Assembly: GCA_009840225.1 (NCBI GenBank)
Contig: VXOE01000214.1
Location: 1 to 38,011 of the forward strand
Length of the DNA: 38,011 bases
Direction of reading: 5' to 3'
DNA from: Caldilineaceae bacterium SB0662_bin_25
GTDB taxonomy: Bacteria; Chloroflexota; Anaerolineae; Caldilineales; Caldilineaceae
Position numbers and translations under genes: made by a program. The notes beneath the pieces were generated by a model that worked only from the letters and a program-made list of their open reading frames with translations, did no database searches and was not told the origin of the DNA. Shown in pieces: positions 35,589 to 38,011 of this stretch; the stretch's first letter is position 1; every line of letters begins with the position of its first letter.

Positions 35589-37460
35589 TTACAGGTCAAA
35601 CCCATCGTCATCAAATTCTTCCAAGTCGACTTCGAGTCCCCGTGACCGGCGCGTTCTCTGACGCCTTGGCTGCTTCTTCTGCGTTGCCTGGCCGCCGCGG
35701 CGGGCCCTGCTGCGACCGGGGTCCTGTTCTTCAAGCTCATCATCGGCGTCTTCAGCCGTGTCCAAAGAATCGAGCAGCTCGGGAGGCACTTCCAGATCGT
35801 CCAGTGAGCCGATGACTGGGCCCGACGAGCTTCCCTGCTGGCGTGCGGCCATACGCTGGCGCAGCATATCAGCGGTAATAACCTGGGGCAGATCTTCAGG
35901 TCTGAGAGTGCGTTCCGGCTCGGGCTCAGGCTCCTCCGTTTGCGCTGGCAGTTGCGAGGGATGAAGGGCAGGCAGTTCGCTCACTTCTTCCGCATCAGGA
36001 CTTTCATCACTTTCTTCTCTAACGTCTTCCTCGTCGTCCAGCGTTTCGCCGAAGGTAACCGGCTCCGGCTCATCCACGGCGAAATCTTCGAAGGAAATGC
36101 CGGAGGGCTCTTCTTCCTGAACGGCGGCAGCGGCGCGCTCGAAGGCGCTCAACGCCTCCTCTGCGTCGACGCCAAGTCCGCGTCCTTCTTCTTGCGCGGG
36201 ATAGGTTTCGGGCCACTCGGCAGGTGTGCCCTGGTCGGCCGATCTGCTGGCGGCATCGCGTCTTTGCAGCAGCTCAGCGGCCTGGCGGAAGGTGTCTTCG
36301 CTCGAGGTGGATTCCTCCTTGTCGCGCAAGATCTTCTCCGCCATACTGAGCAGGTCCTGTTCACCGGCGGCCAACTGAGCCTGCTCGGCTGCCAGCAGAT
36401 CCAGTCCTTCGGCGTGGGCTTCGGTTTCGCTCTTGATGTCGATCCGCCACCCCGTCAGTTTGGCTGCCAGACGAGCGTTCTGCCCTGCCTTGCCGATGGC
36501 AAGGCTGAGTTGTCGATCAGGTACGATGACGATTGCCGTTTTGATATTACTGTCTTCTTCAAGAATGACACTCTGCACTTTGGCCGGCCCGAGGGCGTTG
36601 GAGATGTAGGTGCGCAGATTTCCGCTCCACTCGACGACGTCGATTTTCTCGCCCGCCAGCTCGGTCACGATATTCTGAATACGCAAGCCGCGCATCCCCA
36701 CACAACTACCCACCGGGTCCACGCCGGGGAGCGTGGCCATCACGGCCACTTTGCTGCGTGCGCCCGGTTCACGAGATATGGCCTTTATCTCGACGGTGCC
36801 ATCGCGCACCTCCGGGATCTCCTGCTCCATGAGGCGGCGGAGGAGATCGCGATGGGTACGGCTCAGCTTGATCATCGGGCCGCGACTGCTGCGGTGCACA
36901 TCAACCACATACAGGCAGATATAGTCTCCGCGACGCAGATTCTCCGACGGGATCTGCTCCTCTCGGGGCAGCAGGTTCTCGTGTCTGTCGTCGATCAGAA
37001 TTGTGACGGCGCCGGATACGAGATCGACGCTGCGGACCTGGGCTGTGATAGTCTCGCCTACTTTGTGGACAAAGTTCTCGTAAACTGTGTCCCGTTCTGC
37101 TTCTCGAATGCGCTGCAAGATCACCTGTTTGGCGGTCTGGGCAGCGATACGGCCGAAGTTGCCGGGTGTATTCTGCACCAATACAACATCGCCCAATTCG
37201 GAAGACGGTTCCACCGTTCTGGCATCGTCTAACAGGATCTCGGTATTGGGGTTGAGGATATCTTCGACAACCTCTTTCTCGGCGAATACTTTCATTTCGC
37301 CTGTCGCCCGGTCCACTGCAGCCGTGACATTGGCAACGGAGCCGTAATTGCGTTTGTAGGCCGAGATGAGCGCAGCCTCGATTGCGTCGAAAATCACCTC
37401 ATTGTCGAGGTCTTTATCCGTCGCGACCTGATTGATCCCAGCGATGAGTTCTTTAGACAT
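35589..37460 (-). CDS. nusA: Transcription termination/antitermination protein NusA with long acidic tail
   Basis: A 623-residue NusA. Residues 1-130 are the RNA-polymerase-binding N-domain, 135-200 the S1 domain, about 205-280 KH1 ([16 protein letters not shown]) and about 285-345 KH2 ([17 protein letters not shown] at 321-337). After residue ~350 a tail of about 270 residues follows, rich in Glu, Asp, Gln, Ser and Pro, ending with a basic patch ([14 protein letters not shown]) and a final acidic EFDDDGFDL. Usual bacterial NusA is around 350-500 residues. The tail does not resemble the acidic repeats of E. coli NusA, and its role is unknown. The ATG at 37460 has GGAG about 13 bases upstream. 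No rimP precedes it within the window. Confidence 0.95.
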   Translation of the reverse strand: MSKELIAGINQVATDKDLDNEVIFDAIEAALISAYKRNYGSVANVTAAVDRATGEMKVFAEKEVVEDILNPNTEILLDDARTVEPSSELGDVVLVQNTPGNFGRIAAQTAKQVILQRIREAERDTVYENFVHKVGETITAQVRSVDLVSGAVTILIDDRHENLLPREEQIPSENLRRGDYICLYVVDVHRSSRGPMIKLSRTHRDLLRRLMEQEIPEVRDGTVEIKAISREPGARSKVAVMATLPGVDPVGSCVGMRGLRIQNIVTELAGEKIDVVEWSGNLRTYISNALGPAKVQSVILEEDSNIKTAIVIVPDRQLSLAIGKAGQNARLAAKLTGWRIDIKSETEAHAEGLDLLAAEQAQLAAGEQDLLSMAEKILRDKEESTSSEDTFRQAAELLQRRDAASRSADQGTPAEWPETYPAQEEGRGLGVDAEEALSAFERAAAAVQEEEPSGISFEDFAVDEPEPVTFGETLDDEEDVREESDESPDAEEVSELPALHPSQLPAQTEEPEPEPERTLRPEDLPQVITADMLRQRMAARQQGSSSGPVIGSLDDLEVPPELLDSLDTAEDADDELEEQDPGRSRARRGGQATQKKQPRRQRTRRSRGLEVDLEEFDDDGFDL

Positions 37461-37603
37461 TTTCGTTCAACTACTCCTGAAAACTTGACTACTCAGCATA
37501 TTGGCTGCTGGCGGAGGGCTGGAAGATATGGTCGTCAGCAGACGAAAACAGATAGGCAGGTAGACAAGCGTTCCGAACAGGTTCTGCAGGCAACGAGCCC
37601 GTA

Positions 37604-37631
37604 GAATAAGAAAAGTGGGCGGAACCCACTT
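37604..37631 (-). terminator. Intrinsic terminator in the nusA leader
   Basis: Reading the minus strand, AAGTGGG (37631-37625), loop TTCCG, CCCACTT (37619-37613), then TTCTTATTC: a 7-bp stem with a U-rich tail. It sits about 45 nt downstream of a promoter candidate and about 145 nt before nusA. It may end upstream transcripts or act as an attenuator for nusA. Confidence 0.6.
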
Positions 37632-37680
37632 CAGAAAAACAACTCTATCAAATCATACTCGCTCATGCCGATTGGGTACA

Positions 37681-37709
37681 AGTATAACAGATTGCAGGCC
37701 GGAGAGCAA
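37681..37709 (-). promoter_or_regulatory. Promoter candidate for the nusA operon
   Basis: On the minus strand, TTGCTC (37709-37704), exactly 17 bp, TATACT (37686-37681). Start predicted near 37674, giving a 210-nt nusA leader that includes the terminator hairpin. Confidence 0.55.
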
Positions 37710-38011
37710 CTCCCGCTTTTAGGGGGGTGCATCCCAGTTCTGGGGTGGGAACAGTCTGGCGGGGAATCCATGCCAGCGGTGGCGGAAATCAGTTACAGGC
37801 TTTTGGAGAAACGCAGGGCAGGCACGAGGGCGAGGAGAGAGTGGAGTGGAGCGAGGAGAGAGCGCCGCAGTGTTGTCTGCGGGGGACTGGCGGGGCGTGG
37901 TCTGGCTGGACACTTTCGAATGGGCACCCATCACTGATGTCGACACCCGGTCGATGAGGCAGTAGGGGGGGCGTTGCGGGGGCGGAGCCCCCGCACAAGG
38001 GAGGGCCGAAT

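Larger units (their letters stand above)
37461..38011. other. nusA leader and gene-free right end
   Basis: No gene seen. It carries the nusA promoter candidate and terminator listed separately, a 12-base direct repeat GCGAGGAGAGAG at 37830-37841 and 37851-37862 (21-bp period), a GGGGGC-gga-GCCCCC hairpin near 37979-37993, and the terminal 14 bases (37998-38011) that equal the first 14 of the window. The rimP gene usual upstream of nusA is missing from this side. Confidence 0.5.

Noticed and set aside
35940-37232. 430-codon plus-strand open frame opposite nusA
   Set aside because: Antisense shadow of a clear NusA; composition and lack of motifs argue against a real gene.
1-38011. tRNA, rRNA, CRISPR arrays and insertion sequences
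   Set aside because: None found by eye: no regular spaced repeats, no transposase frames, no cloverleaf or rRNA-like stretches.

Overview
The window reads as a chromosomal segment of a GC-rich bacterium, most likely a member of the Chloroflexota (Anaerolineae/Caldilineae type). This assignment is inferred from gene content: a DUF3179 lipoprotein, membrane proteins with long Pro/Thr linkers, a eukaryotic-type UDP-glucose pyrophosphorylase, tandem FemAB transferases, and a nusA-ylxR-infB-rbfA-nrnA-truB-ribF cluster. No phage, plasmid, transposase, CRISPR or rRNA/tRNA gene was recognised. The first and last 14 bases of the window are identical, which points to a contig bounded by a dispersed repeat (or, less likely, a circular molecule).

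Layout. 1-1707: a repeat-like, gene-free left end, then a DUF3179 lipoprotein (+). 1763-5968 (-): a compact three-gene envelope operon: a two-TM protein with a Pro/Thr stalk, a one-TM 855-residue protein with an SH3-like domain, Pro/Thr stalks and a large C-terminal region, and a four-TM protein. 6256-9414 (+): a gamma-glutamyltransferase-like Ntn hydrolase and a UTP-glucose-1-phosphate uridylyltransferase. 9459-11681 (-): two FemAB-type aminoacyltransferase units in one polypeptide. 12085-13840 (+): molybdate transport modA-modB without modC. 13973-14935 (+): glutamate formimidoyltransferase. 15346-18048 (+): a GT2 glycosyltransferase and a polyprenyl glycosylphosphotransferase, a surface-polysaccharide pair to which the UDP-glucose enzyme could supply precursor. 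18064-19928 (+): a sigma70-like promoter with a perfect CIRCE operator driving hrcA-grpE, without dnaK/dnaJ. 19958-21361 (+): a GNAT acetyltransferase and a small YvlD/holin-like membrane protein. 21448-25427 (+): overlapping sbcD-sbcC (Mre11-Rad50 type) with an intact zinc hook. 25447-28897 (-): an MGT-like glycosyltransferase behind a cytochrome c/sorbosone-dehydrogenase-like lipoprotein. 28971-37460 (-): the translation/RNA cluster in the order nusA, ylxR, infB, rbfA, nrnA, truB, ribF.

The observations most worth a second look are: an intrinsic terminator in the nusA leader just downstream of a good promoter candidate; a 575-bp gene-free gap with its own promoter candidate and hairpins inside the usually tight ylxR-infB junction; the very long acidic tail of NusA; the double FemAB protein; modAB lacking its ATPase and with a confusing start region; and the stalked three-gene envelope operon of unknown function. 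I found no clear evidence of a wholly new defence or mobile system; most of the window is housekeeping and envelope biology.
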